Source of the DNA: Leptobrachium leishanense
Lineage: Eukaryota; Chordata; Amphibia; Anura; Megophryidae
Direction of reading: 5' to 3'
Assembly (NCBI GenBank): GCA_009667805.1
Contig: CM019066.1
Coordinates: 2,108,001 to 2,172,000 of the forward strand
Length of the DNA stretch: 64,000 nt
Position 1 is the first letter of the stretch, and the number at the start of each line of letters is the position of its first letter. The notes beneath the pieces are model-generated. The model was not told the DNA's origin and ran no database searches. It was given only the letters and a program-made list of their open reading frames with translations. Of this stretch, positions 20,838-32,533 are shown in pieces. The translations under genes and the position numbers were made by a program.

Positions 20838-21268
20838 GGCTGGGGTCAGACAGACGAACGCAGTGCGAACGTACGTTTAGCCTCACTTTATTACGGCCGT
20901 GGTAGCAGCAAATGATGTCCAACGCAGGCCCACACACGAAGTACGGCCGGACGAAAGTCCGGCCGTGCAGCGCAAGCGGCAAACAAACGCATTTTCGCAA
21001 GAACGTCGAACCGTTAGTACTGACGTACAGAGTGCGCTGCGTCCGCATAGCGGCGTGTGTGCGTGATTAGGAGACGTCAGACGCTGCTCATGTCCGGCCA
21101 ACATAACGTCCAGACGCCCAAAGTTTTCTGGTTTGGATCCGTAAAAAATCACGGCCGAAATTGCGCATCATATGACCGCTATCGCGTATTCCGTGAAAAA
21201 GTACGTCCATGCGTTCGGACCCACTTTTTTACAGACGATGCGAAAAATGCGTTCGTTTGACCCTAGCC
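20838..21268. mobile_element. MITE family B, copy B4
   Basis: GGCTGGGGTCAGACAGACGA to GACCCTAGCC with TTA before and TAA after. The body matches B1 (GTCCGGCCAACATAACGTCC). Confidence 0.9.
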
Positions 21269-21454
21269 TAAATCTTTATTTGCTTTGTTTTGCTAAATGT
21301 ACTGCAATTGAAATCGGCGAATAAAAAGGAAACCAAATACAGATTTTGTGCTTGGCATGTTTTACACCAGGATGTTAGATGTGCTCTCATTTCCATCTTA
21401 TTTGTTTTGCACATATTCTTAAACAAACATTGGGCAATCTTTGTCTTTCAGTGC

Positions 21455-21944
21455 TTAAAGGGACACTAACATAAACTGTAACTAGATTACTTGTGCATTA
21501 CAAATATAACTACATTATAAAACACATGCTGTTGGTTTTTTGCTTTGGTTTGAAGTAATTGCATGTAAAAAAGGATTTACCAAATTTGCTTCTTTACTTC
21601 TGTGGTTTATCTAATCTACAATATTTAACAGTTAATTAGATGGAGGGGGAATGTTTATATAATGCTGCAGGGGGTGTATTGTGTTCTCCAGGCTACTCGA
21701 GATAAGAGATGGCAGCTGAATGAGATAAAACAGGGAGCTTAAAAGACTTCTAATCTACCCCCCTGGTCAGGTACTTTGAATACATCCCATACATTACAAT
21801 ACGATTTGAGTCCGTGATCCACCGATAGACTCCATTCTATGGCCAAAACCACACAGTGAGGAGCAAGTGATGGAAAGAAAAGATACTGTGGGGCAGATTT
21901 CAACACAAAATATCGCGCAATGGATGCACCCAGTGACACACATA
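21455..21944 (+). mobile_element. T2-like MITE family P, copy P2 (left part)
   Basis: TTAAAGGGACACTAACATAA starts the tract. It then tracks P1 for about 490 bp (TTGTGCATTACAAATA, GATAAGAGATGGCAG, ACATCCCA) without the A insertions found in P1. J1 interrupts it at 21945. The continuation right of J1 is short or diverged. Confidence 0.7.
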
Positions 21945-22346
21945 CAGGGTTATCCAAAGAGATCCGAATTGCTTGAGAAAGGTAACCGAACGCTGAAAAT
22001 CAGCGTTCGGTTACCTTTCCTGGCCATTCGGCTATCCAGAGAGCAAGCAATTCGCCAAATACTGGCGAATTGCCTGCACATACGGTGCCTGTTCGGTGCC
22101 TGTTCGAGGGCAGAGAAATCCCCATGAAAAAGCACTGCTTCGGCTATTCAGAGAACACAAACCAGCAGTGAAAGGTCCCTAATGCCCTGCCATTCGGTGG
22201 TTTAATTCGGCAGGTTTATTCAGGAGAATCCATAGGCTTCAATGTTAAAAATATTCCTGTTTTAATTCAATACTAATAAACGTTCATTATAAAATTCTGC
22301 AGCAAAGAGTCTCTTTATTTATAGATTTTTTAGGATACTTTAAGCA

Positions 22347-22377
<31 letters not shown>

Positions 22378-22845
22378 CGATTTTTTTATTTTTTTTTTCA
22401 GTTTACTTATTTTTTTGGCAACAGCCCTCTTTATTATCATTCCCTGGACCTCCTGTGAAAATTTCAGACATTTTCGCTCAGTAGTTTCTTTGCAAACAGC
22501 GTTTCCTTTTCCCAGATTCATACAAATGGTTTTTCTAATTTATTCACTGCCTCCTCTACGTCACAGCTGCTTCGGCTCTGTGTGATTCGGCTCCTGTTCG
22601 GCTCCTGTTCGGCTCATATTCGGCTTTTCGAAGGTTAATCCAGATGTTTTTGCTTGTTTTCAGCGTGCATTCGGTTAGTTTTCGTCAGGTTTGCGGCAGC
22701 TTTTCCCTGCAATTCGGGGACCCTGTGGTGTTTGCTGAATACACCGCAGGGTCACCGAAATGGGATCGGTAAAAGGAACCGAATTGAAGAGAACGAAAAG
22801 TCACCGAACGTGCGGTGATTTTTCGAATCTCTTTGGATAACCCTG
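21945..22845. mobile_element. J-family element J1 with ATA duplication
   Basis: The left end CAGGGTTATCCAAAGAGATC and right end AATCTCTTTGGATAACCCTG are inverted. ATA lies on both sides (21942-21944 and 22846-22848). P1 shows the corresponding unbroken site. The ends resemble family A, so A and J may share a transposase. The interior has AACCGAACGCTGA...TCAGCGTTCGGTT stems, a TTCGG-rich part and a T-run at 22350-22371. It is non-coding. Confidence 0.85.
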
Positions 22846-22848
22846 ATA

Positions 22849-23130
22849 GATGTTGTGTATTGGCAAGCGCTTCAGACTGGGTTTTTGCCTTCTTTTGGAT
22901 CAACATCAGCAGGTGATGTGGGAAAGGCATATATAGAAATAACGGTGGATTTACTGAGGTGAACGTTGGTGGTCCAGCTACTTTCTTTTCACCATTTAGG
23001 GAATCTCAGAAAAAATTGGCCGTAGTTTTCACCGCTCTTTCCACCATAGTTTCTGCTGAAATTTTCTAGTGTAGTTCACTTCTCGGCATAGTTTTTGGTG
23101 GTGCTTCCATCGTAGTTTCTGTTGACGGTT
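22849..23130. other. Unassigned sequence with CATAGTTTCTG-like repetition
   Basis: Loose repetition of TAGTTTCTG/TAGTTTTC words at 23020-23125 stands between J1 and the L2 LINE. No gene is seen. Confidence 0.35.
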
Positions 23131-23349
23131 ATTATTATTATTATTATTCTTTATTTATAAAGCGCCAGCATATTCCGCAGCGCTGTACAATAAGCACAGT
23201 ATAGACAGGGTTACAATACATTGAACAACATTTGACAAACAGTACAGGAGGAGATGAGGGCCCTATTCCCGTAGGAACTCACAATCTGGGAGGGTTGGGG
23301 TTGGAAACAGGAGGAGAGGACTGTAAGGTGAGAGTGATTGATGGTTGCG

Positions 23350-24882
23350 TCAGTGAGTTGGGTGGTAGGCTTCCCTAAATAGGAATGTTTTAAGGGAGCG
23401 TTTGAAGGAAGAGAAGTTAGGGGAAAGTCTGACAGTACGAGGGAGAGCGTTCCAGAGAGTGGGGGCTGCGCGTGAGAAATCCTGCAGTCTATCATGGGAA
23501 GAGGTGATGCGGGGAGAAGCTAGGCGCAGGTCACTGTTTGACCTTAGGGAGCGGGCTGGGGTGTATTTGGTGATTAGTGAGGACAGGTAGTGGGGCGCTG
23601 AGTTAGTGAGGGTTTTGTAGGTAAGGATAAGGATTTTGAACTTAATTCTGCAGTGGATGGGGAGCCAGTGAAGGGACTCGCAGAGGGGAGCGGCAGAGAC
23701 AGAGCGGCGGGTGAGGTGAATTATCCTGGCGGAGGCGCTCAGGATGGATTGTAGGGGGGAGAGGCGGGACAGAGGGAGGCCAGATAAGAGATTATTGTAA
23801 TAGTCAAGTCGGGAGATTACCAGGGCGTGTATGAGTTGTTTTGTGGTGACAGCGGTAAGAAATGGCCGAATTCTGGAAATCTTACGCAGTTGGTATCGGC
23901 AGGAGGAGGAAAGAGACTGGATGTGGGGGATGAAGGAAAGAGCAGAGTCAAGTGTAACTCCAAGACAGCGAACTTGGTTTGATGGGGAGATGGTGATACC
24001 CTCCACCGTGATAGAGAAGTCAGGAGGTGGGGAGGCATTGGAGGGAGGAATAAGTAGGAGCTCAGTCTTTGACATGTTGATCTTTAAGTGGTGGGAGGCC
24101 ATCCAGGAGGAGATACCAGATAAACAGTCACTGACTTTTGAAAGGACAGGGGGAGAGAGATCAAGGGTAGAGAGGTAGATCTGAGTGTCATCAGCGTAGA
24201 GGTGGTAATTAAAGCCAAAGCTGTTGATGATTTTGCCCAGGGAGGAGGTGTAGATGGAAAAGAGCAGAGGACCAAGGACAGAGCCTTGAGGTACACCAAC
24301 AGATAGAGGCAATGAAGAGGAGGAGTTACCAGCAAAGGACACACAGAAGGACCTGTTGGATAAATAGGAGTTAACCCAAGCGAGTGCAGTGTTACCGAGA
24401 CCCAGAGAGTTGAGGGTCTGTAGAAGGAGGGGGTGGTCAACAGTGTCAAAAGCAGACGAGAGGTCAAGCAGGATGAGATTAGAATAGTGGCCGTGTTTTT
24501 TAGCAGTTAGGAGGTCGTTGGTGAGTTTGGTGAGGGCAGTTTCAGTTGAGTGTAGGGGACAGAAGCCGGATTGCAGGGGGTCAAGTAGGGAATTGGAGGA
24601 CAGGAAGAGGGAGAGGCGGTTGAAGACTAGTTTTTCTAAGAGCTTTGATGTGAAGGGAAGCAGGGATAAAGGGCGGTAGTTGGATGGAGAGTTGGGGTCT
24701 AGGGATGGTTTCTTTAGTAAAGGGGTAACTAGCGCGTGTTTGAAGGCGGATGGAAAGGAGCCAGTGGAGAGAGATAGGTTGAAGATGTGTGTGAGAGCAG
24801 GGGTGAGGGAGGAGGAGAGGGGAGGAATTAGATGTGAGGGAATGGGGTCGAGCGGGCACGTGGTGAGATGTAAGGAGGACAA
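23350..24882 (-). pseudogene. L2 reverse transcriptase (ORF2 C-terminal part)
   Basis: 510 uninterrupted codons cover the RT domain. They include [19 protein letters not shown] (fingers), [16 protein letters not shown] (first catalytic Asp), [15 protein letters not shown], and [12 protein letters not shown] (YADD pair). They continue through the thumb ([19 protein letters not shown]) to the typical C-terminus ([15 protein letters not shown]). The catalytic residues are intact, but the N-terminal half of ORF2 is in other frames, so the whole protein cannot be made. It normally performs target-primed reverse transcription of LINE RNA. Confidence 0.93.
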
Positions 24883-25174
24883 TAAGGAATTGACTTCCTC
24901 CTCAGTGGCTGGGAGGAAGCGGCAGAGGGTGGCAGAGGGACCTGTGGGAGTGGAGGTGGCAGATAACTATCTTGTGTTGGGATGTTGCTTCTGATAGTTA
25001 GAGTTTTACTGAGGAAGTAGTCTGCCAGGTCTTGAGCGCTGAAGGCAGCTGAGGGGGGAGGTGCAGGTGGGTAGAGGAGGGTGTTGAAGGTGGACCAGAG
25101 CCGTTTAGGGTTGGAGGACAGCGTAGATATAAGAGATGAGAAGAAGGATTGTTTGGCCAAGTGGAGGGCAGAGG

Positions 25175-25840
25175 TTATGACCGGAGAATAAACTTGAAGT
25201 GAACAAAATCAGCTTCAGAGCGGGATTTCCTCCAGGCACGCTCTGCGGTGCGGGAGCATCTTTGCAGGTAGCGAGTCTGGAGGGTGTGCCAGGGCTGAAG
25301 CTGGCGGCGTGGGGCCTTACAGAGTCGAAGAGGAGCAAGAGTGTCTAGAGCAGAGATAAGCGTAGTGTTGTAGTGATTAGTGGCAGCATTAGGGCAGGTG
25401 AAGGATGAGGTGTGAGGGAGGTGGTGAAGTAGGTTGGAGAATTGAGGGGGGTCCACAGCATGTAGATTTCTGCGAGTGTGTGTGCGGGGTGCGGGAGCAG
25501 CGTGTTTAGGAAGTCCAGATAGGTTGAAAGAGAGAAGGTGGTGGTCAGAGATGGGGAAAGGGCAACATTTGAACTCAGAAATGGAGCAGAGGTTGGAAAA
25601 GACCAGGTCAATAACGTGACCATCGCGGTGGGTAGGGAGGAGGGAGGATTGTGTGAGTCCAAGGGAGGACGTGAGTGAAAGAAGTTTGGAGGCAGCAGGA
25701 GCGGAAGGATCGTCAATGGGAATGTTGAAGTCCTCGAGAATTAGGCATGGAAGATTAGAAGACAGGAAGTGAGAAAGCCAGGTAGCAAAGTGGTCAAAGA
25801 ACTGGGAGGTTGGTCCCGGTGGGCGGTAGATGACTGCCAC
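25175..25840 (-). pseudogene. L2 APE-type endonuclease fragment
   Basis: 221 codons contain VIYRPPGPTSQFFDHF, ILEDFNIP (the family GDFN with Gly changed to Glu), HRDGHVIDLVFSN and ISDHHLLSF (the SDH catalytic motif). The frame is lost near 25175 and again upstream of 25840, where the sequence continues in another frame to about 25980. In a live L2 this domain nicks target DNA. Confidence 0.88.
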
Positions 25841-26227
25841 CCTGAGAGCCAGAGGAGAGAACAGGCGGATGCAGTGTGTCTCGAAGGAGGAGAAGGAGAG
25901 GGATGGGGGTGGAGGGAGATGCTGGTAGGTGCAGGTGGGAGAGAGCAGGAGTCCGACCCCGCCACCATTTCTCTCACCCGGTCTGGGGGTATGGCTTATT
26001 CAGAAAGAAGTCACCTTTCTTTCCCCCATGGTGTCAAACGGTTTTCCGGCTTTGTTTTTATCCATCGACTTATTTGTTGAATTCTGCTTCTCTGGATAGC
26101 AGACATTCACCATCATAGCAAGAACAGTGATATTTACTGTGTTTGCAAATACAGTGAACTTTGGTCAAGAAACCGTGCTCGGTGAGTATCCCCTTAAGTG
26201 ACTGGCATAAAGACTGACCCAGAATAA

Positions 26228-27544
26228 ATTAAAGAGACACTGACTCCGACCACATTATCTTTTCTAGACGGTCAGAGTGAGACAAGCATGACTCCCTTCC
26301 CGATCAACTGCGAATCAGCTTTGGCAGCTGTGTGAAGCAGTGGCAGTGTCTCCACCCACACAGCTGTCATTTGGCAGACGGGCTTTCACTATCCCACCTC
26401 CCGGGGACCAACTCAGGGGGCCAATGACATCACTATGCATTGCACATTTCTGACGTCACGTTCTCTGTGCATCTCCAATTGTCCAAAATGGAGCAGCTAG
26501 TTGATTGGTTCTTGGCTTGTGAGTGGTGCCTGCAAAAGGCTCCAGCGACTTCTGGTTTCAGGAAGTCTGGAACTGTCACGTACCTCCGGCGCCCGACAGC
26601 CTCCTCCACGCTGCTCACTGGCAGAGCACCGGATGAAATGCACGTCGGCGCCGATCACATGACGCTCAGAGAGGTGGGGCGTATTAGGAATAAGCGGCGA
26701 TCCAGTATATAAGCCCTTCACTCAGTCCAGACCAGCGCGCTGTCGTGTTTTCACACTCCCTCAGTGCTCCAAACGTTCTCAAACTAATTTATCGTTGTGT
26801 ATGACCTCTGGCTTTGGCAATCGACTACTCTGGTGTTTGACCTCTGGCTTATTATTCTTCTTACTGTCTTTATCTGTCCGACCATTCGGAGAATAGGGGT
26901 AAACTCTGCGTACAGGGATCTGTTGTCATATCTGTAGGGAATCCGTGACAGGAACAAACAACAGGGTGGCGCAGAGAAAAGGCTACACTGAAAGAAATTT
27001 TATAACAGAGCGGTTTAAAAAAAATAATTGATGCAATCAGCTGCATCTGGCGAATTTATAAAGGACAGAAAAAGTGGAGGGTAACTATTTAATTCTTTTC
27101 TCTTTTTTTTAGTGTTCCTTTAGGCTAGGGTCAAACGAACGCATTATTCGCAGCGACCGTCAAAAACTGCGTCCGAACGGATTGATGTATTTTTTCACGG
27201 AATGCGCGAAAATGATCATACGATGCGCATTTTCATGCGTGATTTGTTACGGATCCAAACCAGGAAACTTTGGGTGTCTGGACGTTATGTTGGCCGGACA
27301 TGAGCAGCGTCTGACGTCTCCTAATCACGCACACACGCCGCTAGCGGACGCAGCGCACTCTGTACGTCAGTACTAGCGGTTCTGCATTTTCGAAAAAATC
27401 CGTTTGTTTGCTGCTTGCGTTGCGCGGCTGGACTTTCGCGCGGCCGTACTTCGTATATATTGCCCGTCATTTGCTGCTACTGCGGCTGTGATTAAGTGCG
27501 CCTAAACGCACGTTAAAAATGTGTTAGTCTGACCCCAGCCTTAA
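26228..27544. mobile_element. T2-like TTAA element with B5 inserted at its right end
   Basis: TTAAAGAGACACTGACTCC at the left and AGTGTTCCTTTA...ACC at the right form TTAAAGRRACACT inverted ends once B5 is removed. The interior has a GC-rich part (26570-26700) with GTATATAAGCC at about 26705. It also has a repeat-like tract with GACCTCTGGCTT words (26801-26850). It may itself contain another decayed repeat. No coding frame with family resemblance. Confidence 0.65.
27123..27540. mobile_element. MITE family B, copy B5, TTA duplication
   Basis: GGCTAGGGTCAAACGAACGC to TAGTCTGACCCCAGCC. TTA flanks both ends (27120-27122 and 27541-27543). It is inserted at the right end of the T2-like element, so it is younger. 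Confidence 0.9.
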
Positions 27545-27945
27545 CCTCTTTGCTGCAGAGGACGATATATAGACATCCTCTGCACCACAGCAGGAAAGTG
27601 AAGGACATCTGTATATTGTCCTCTGCAGCGAAGGATACGTATTGTGCTGACACCAGCTCATTCATGAACGGTGACTGAAAGGACATAGAATTTATTTTTT
27701 TTATCATTCTTGTTAAAATGTCACATTTTCCACCACCCACTGCGACACATTGCTTTAAATAATGAGGCTATTACGTTGTTATTTAAAGTGATTTTCTGGT
27801 GAAAAATGTCATGAGCAATTATTTTAAAGTAAAGTTCTAGGTCTTTAACTTTACATAAATCATTTCAAGGTGTTAAATCAAGCACTTTCCTACTTACCGA
27901 CCATTATTTACTTTGTATCTTTTTGCAAGTGATTCCTATTCCTTA

Positions 27946-28062
27946 GGCCTCGTTCACACCTGAGCGTTTTACAGTGCGTTCCTGTGCGCTATGAAACGCC
28001 TAAACACGGAAATCCCATGATTTCCTATGGGGCCCGTTCACACCTGGGCGTTTTACAGTACA
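27946..28062. mobile_element. Truncated E-family MITE (E2)
   Basis: GGCCTCGTTCACACCTGAGC, GCGTTTTACAGTGCG and a second TTCACACCTGGGCG match the left part of E1. The right half is missing. Confidence 0.65.
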
Positions 28063-28124
28063 CAAGCTATTCCAAAGTAGCCTGCGCTTCCACACGGGAG
28101 ACGGAATTTCCTCCTAAAAGCTGG

Positions 28125-28440
28125 TGTTTAAATCACTCTGCAAATGCAAAATCATATATCACCTCTAAACGCCCCCACACCATTAAATTCCATACTTGCC
28201 TCTCATCCCTCGGTGAAAAAGGTGGTGCAATCCTCCACTTCCTCCCGCCGGGAGCAGAGTGAGACTGGGAACAAACAGTTACTAGTCTCCCTGCACGATC
28301 ACTCCGCAGCTCTGCGTGATCTCGCAAGAGCGAGCTTGCGGCCGGGACGCGCAAAGCTCCATGGAGTCCCATGGATTCCATGAGTAGATACTTCTACTAT
28401 CTGGCAACTTTGCGCTGGGTTCTGGGACGAGGCGCTAAAA
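28125..28440. repeat. Repeat family S, copy S1
   Basis: Matches 36125-36400: TACTTGCCTCTCATCCCTCGG, then CGCCGGGAGCAGAGTGAGACTG and TCTCCCTGCACGATCACTC. A looser relative lies at 38060-38390. It also contains the near-palindrome CATGGAGTCCCATGGATTCCATG. Class unknown. Confidence 0.55.
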
Positions 28441-29019
28441 AAGCAACCACCTCATAATATGGTGGTAAAATAAGAGACGTTAAGGGAAAATCTCCAGATG
28501 CAGATTTTCGTGCTTTCCATTTCCGTTTTACCGTCAACTGTGGAAAAGGGCCCATAGTCTATGAAGTTGTTAAACCCTTCTCGACCACTGACGTACAATG
28601 TACGTCACGCCCATGGGTCTCCCTTAGACCCACGGACATACATGGTAGTCAGCGGACTCCTAACCTCCCTCCAGTGGTGTATTTAGGTTTTGTGCTGCCC
28701 TAGGCCTGACTAAACTCATGCACCCCCTAATTTAAATTTGACGCACCCCTTCCTGTCAAGGACACACCTCTTCCTGGTTAATCCCCACCCTTCCTCTTTA
28801 AGCTCCACCTTTTCCTCTTAGAGCTCCGCCTTTTCCTCTCTTTATATTAAAAGTGGATACCAAGTGCCTACTTGTATATTTTGTATACCATTTCAAATGT
28901 ATCTATTGAGATAAATAAAATTATGAAATGTTTAAATTCAAGCATTTTTACAAAGAACAGCCACGCATGTCAAGTATACTGGATCACAGCCGCTCTAATT
29001 GGTTGAACAATAAAACCCA

Positions 29020-29880
29020 CAGAAACGTGCACTGCATATGAGCGTATCACAGAGCTGCACAGCAATAAAACCCACAGAAATGGGCACTGTGTATGAGCAT
29101 ATCAGAGCTGCACAGCAATAAAACCCACAGAAATGTGCAGTGTGTATGAGCATATCACAGAACTGCACAGCAATAAGGCTAGGCTCAGACGAACGCATTT
29201 TTCACGTTGTCCGTGAAAAAGTGCGTTCGAACGAATGGACGTATTTTTTCACGGAATACGCGATAGCGGTCATACGATGCGCATTTTCGTCCGTGATTTT
29301 GTACGGATCATCAATAAAACACTTTTTGTGTCTGGACATTATGTTAGCCGGACATTAGCAGCGTCTGACGTCTCCCAATCACGCAAACACGCCGCTATGC
29401 GGACGCAGCGCACTCTGTACGTCAGTAGTAGCGGTTTGACGTCCTAGAAAAAATGCGTTTGTTTGCCATTTGCGTTATGCGGACTAACTTTCATGCGGCC
29501 GTTCATCGTATGTTCCCCGGCATTGGGCGTCATTTGCTGCTAGCACGGCCGTGATTTTGTGCGGCTAAACGCACATTAAAACTGCTTTCGTCTGACCTTA
29601 GCCTAAAACTCACATTAATGTGCAGTGTGTATGAGCGTATCCCAGAGCTCCAGGGCAATAAAACTCACAGTAATATGCAGTGTGTATCACAGAATCCACA
29701 GCAATAAAACTCCCAGCAATGCAATGTTTGGTGTGTGTCAGCGTATCAGAATCCACAGCAATAAAACTCCCAGCAATGCAATGTGCGGTGTGTATGAGTG
29801 CATCAGAATCCACTGCAGTAAAACTCCCAGCCAACCGAGTGTATATGAGCACACAGCAATTATGCTGTGGAGCCATCTTG
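29020..29880. repeat. Internal tandem repeat of hAT K1, unit about 55 bp
   Basis: About seven units start AATAAAACYCACAG and contain GTGTATGAGCRTATCA. The array is split by B6. The same array occurs inverted in K2 (48195-48590). Open frames on both strands are periodic and not genes. Confidence 0.85.
29177..29603. mobile_element. MITE family B, copy B6, TAA duplication
   Basis: GGCTAGGCTCAGACGAACGC to GTCTGACCTTAGCC, with TAA at 29174-29176 and 29604-29606. It lies within one repeat unit of K1. Confidence 0.9.
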
Positions 29881-30619
29881 TCAGCAGTGGGGTGCCACTG
29901 CTAGAGGGTGCACTGTAGCTTTGATTCCCTTCCCGGTGGGTGTTCAGTCCAGAATAGAGTCTGTGTTAACGAAAGGGCGGGCAGCTGCGCGCGTGCGTTT
30001 CACGTGGTTCAGCCAGTCATGTGGTACTGAGACTCCGAGAAATGGCAGTGAAATGCCCTGATGTTCGGTGGTTTCAATCAGCAGGTTTATTCAGGCGAAC
30101 CCCATAGGTTTCAATGTTAAAAATATTCCTGTTTTTATGCAATATCTAATAAATCATTTATTATTTTAATCTGCAGTAAAAAGTCTTTACTTATTGATTT
30201 TTTTTTAGTACCTTTTAGTCATTTTTCAGATTTTTTTTGGCCAAAATTCCCCCCCTTTTTTTTAATAGCAGTTTTTCTTTTTTCTGCAACAGAACTTTTT
30301 ATTATAAATAATAGGATCTTATATGTAAATTCCAGACATTTTCGTTCAGTAGTTCTTTTGAAAACAGCAGGCCACGGGTTTGCGGTGGCAGCATTCAGCG
30401 GCCGACTCCATGCACTTTGGGGACCCTGCGGTAAATGGTGAATTCACTGCAGGGTGAGGAAATTTTATTCCCCGAAGTGCAGGGAACTACAGAACACCAA
30501 AAAGTTGGCGTCATTTCGGTGCTCTGTGAGTAGAAACATAGAAACATAGAAAAATGTCGGCAGATAAGAACCTTTCGGCCCATCTAGTCTGCCCAATTAC
30601 ATGGATACTTTACCTGGAT

Positions 30620-31096
30620 TTATCTTTTGTTTAGGATAGCCTTATGCCTATCCCATGCTTGCTTAAATTCAATTACTGTTTTGGCCTCTACCACTTCTAC
30701 TGGAAGACTGTTCCATGTATCCACCACCCTCTCAGTAAAATAATGCTTCCTGAAGTTACTTTTAAACCTTTGCCCCTCTAATCTAAGACTATGTCCTCTT
30801 GTTTTGCTATTTTGTTTCCTTTTAAATATACTCCCTTCCTCTACCTTGTGGATTCCCTTTATGTATTTAAATGTTTCTATCATATCTCCTCTGTCTCGTC
30901 TTTTTTCCAAGCTGTACATGTTAAGATCATTAAGCCTTTCCTGGTAACTTTTCTCCTTCAAGCCGTACACCATTTTAGTAGCCCTTCTCTGAACTCTCTC
31001 TAAGATGTCTATATCCTTCTGGAGATACGGTCTCCAGTACTGCACACAGTACTCCAAGTGAGGTCTCACCAGTGCTCTGTACAGTGGCATGAGCAC
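30620..31096 (-). pseudogene. CR1 ORF2 C-terminal domain
   Basis: 158 codons follow the RT after a frame change near 31100-31115. They contain LVRPHLEYCVQYWRPYL, the CR1-typical DIDILERVQRRATKMV, and RVVDTWNSLPVEVVEA. It is the thumb and C-terminal region of the same ORF2. Confidence 0.9.
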
Positions 31097-31112
31097 TTCC
31101 CTTTTCCTACTG

Positions 31113-32075
31113 CTAATACCTCTCCCCTACACAACCAAGCATTCTGCCAGCATTTCCTGCTGCTCTATTACATTGACTACTTACCCTTAGATCCTCTGAA
31201 ATAATGACCCCTAAATGCCTTTCCTCAGATGTTGAGGTTAGGACTGTATCAAATATTCTATATTCAGCCCTTGGGTTTTTACGTCCCAGGTGCATTATCT
31301 TGCACTTATCCACATTAAAACTCAATTGCCACAGCTCCGACCATTTTTTTAGTTTACCTAAATCATTTGTCATTTGGCTGATCCCTCCAGGAACGTCAAC
31401 CCTGTTGCAAATCTTTGTGTCATCAGCAAAAAGACATACTTTTCCATTAATACCTTCTGCAATATCACTAATAAAAATATTAAAGAGAATGGGTCCAAGT
31501 ACTGACCCCTGAGGTACCCCACTGGTAACAAGACCTTGCTCCGAATAAACTCCATTTACCACAACCCTCTGTTGCCTGTCACTCAGCCACTGCCTAATCC
31601 ATTCAACAATATTGGAATCCAAGCTCAAAGATTGCAATTTATTGATAAGCCTTCTCTGCGGAACAGTATCAAAAGCCTTACTGAAATCTAAATAAGCAAT
31701 GTCTACTGCACCACCTGTGTCTATTATTTTTGTTACCCAATCAAAAAAATCAATAAGATTAGTTTGGCATGATCTCCCTGAGGTAAACCCATGTTGTTTC
31801 TGATCTTGTAATCTATGTGTTTTTAGATGTTCAACAATCCTTTCCTTTAACATGGTTTCCATTAATTTCCCCACTACTGACGTAAGACTAACTGGCCTAT
31901 AGTTCCCAGATTCCTCCCTACTACCCTTCTTGTAAATGGGCACAACATTTGCTAATTTCCAGTCTTCTGGGACGACTCCCGTTAACAAGGATTGGTTAAA
32001 TAAATCTGTTAACGGTTTTGCTATTACATCACTGAGCTCTTTTAATAATTTAGTGTGGATCCCATCAGGCCCCAT
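31113..32075 (-). pseudogene. CR1 reverse transcriptase
   Basis: 320 codons hold the whole RT core: GPDGIHTKLLKEL, NYRPVSLTSVVGKLMETM, IAYLDFSKAFDTVPQRRL (first catalytic Asp), [18 protein letters not shown] and CLFADDTKI (FADD pair). The catalytic residues look intact. It is separated from the endonuclease part and from the C-terminus by frame changes, so the element is not autonomous. Confidence 0.93.
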
Positions 32076-32130
32076 TGACTTATTTGTCTTTACTTTAGAC
32101 AGCTGCTGTAGAACCTCCTCCTCTGTAAAC

Positions 32131-32490
32131 TCATATGTAAATGTCTCCTAACTGAGGTCCCTTTCCTTCCTTTTCTTCTGCAAAGACTGAACAAAAATAT
32201 TCATTGAGGCAGTCAGCGAGACTTTTATCCTCTTCTACATACCTGCCTTCCTTTGTTTTTAATCTAACTAATCCTTGTTTTACTTTTCTTTTCTCGTTTA
32301 TGTATCTAAAAAATGTTTTGTCCCCCTTTTTTACTGACTGAGCTATTTTCTCTTCTGCGTGTGCTTTGGAAGCTCTTATAAATTGCTTTGCCTCTTTCTG
32401 CCTAATTTTATAGGTTTGCCTATCTTCTTCACTCTGAGTTTTTTTATAATTATTGAATGCTATCTTTTTGTTCTTCACTATTTTGGCCAC
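32131..32490 (-). pseudogene. CR1 ORF2 linker between endonuclease and RT
   Basis: 119 codons contain GDKTFFRYINEKRKVKQG and SLADCLNEYFCSVFAEE, the usual segment before the RT domain in CR1. It is in a third frame relative to its neighbours. Confidence 0.85.
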
Positions 32491-32533
32491 TTCTGCAGAG
32501 TACCACAGTGGTTTCTTCCCTTTTTTGTTTTTG

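Larger units (their letters stand above)
23131..25990 (-). mobile_element. L2 LINE, 5'-truncated, ORF2 broken by frameshifts
   Basis: On the minus strand the order is endonuclease (25840 down to 25175), linker (25160 to 24828), reverse transcriptase (24882 to 23350), then a 3' UTR ending TAAAGAATAATAATAAT at 23131. The 3' end contains GCGCTGCGGAATATGCTGG, shared with tails at 612-796, 43108-43250 and 50597-50750. The N-terminal part of the endonuclease is lost near 25990. No ORF1 is seen. Confidence 0.93.

Noticed and set aside
26140..26200. Possible MBOAT2 exon 2 (CAG then TGAACTTTGG, with GTGAGTAT after)
   Set aside because: The frame continuing from exon 1 would give a stop or an unrelated peptide, and the length is far too short for the expected exon.
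26690..26760. TATATAAGCC as a host promoter
   Set aside because: It lies inside a T2-like repeat with a repeat-like downstream tract and has no gene after it.
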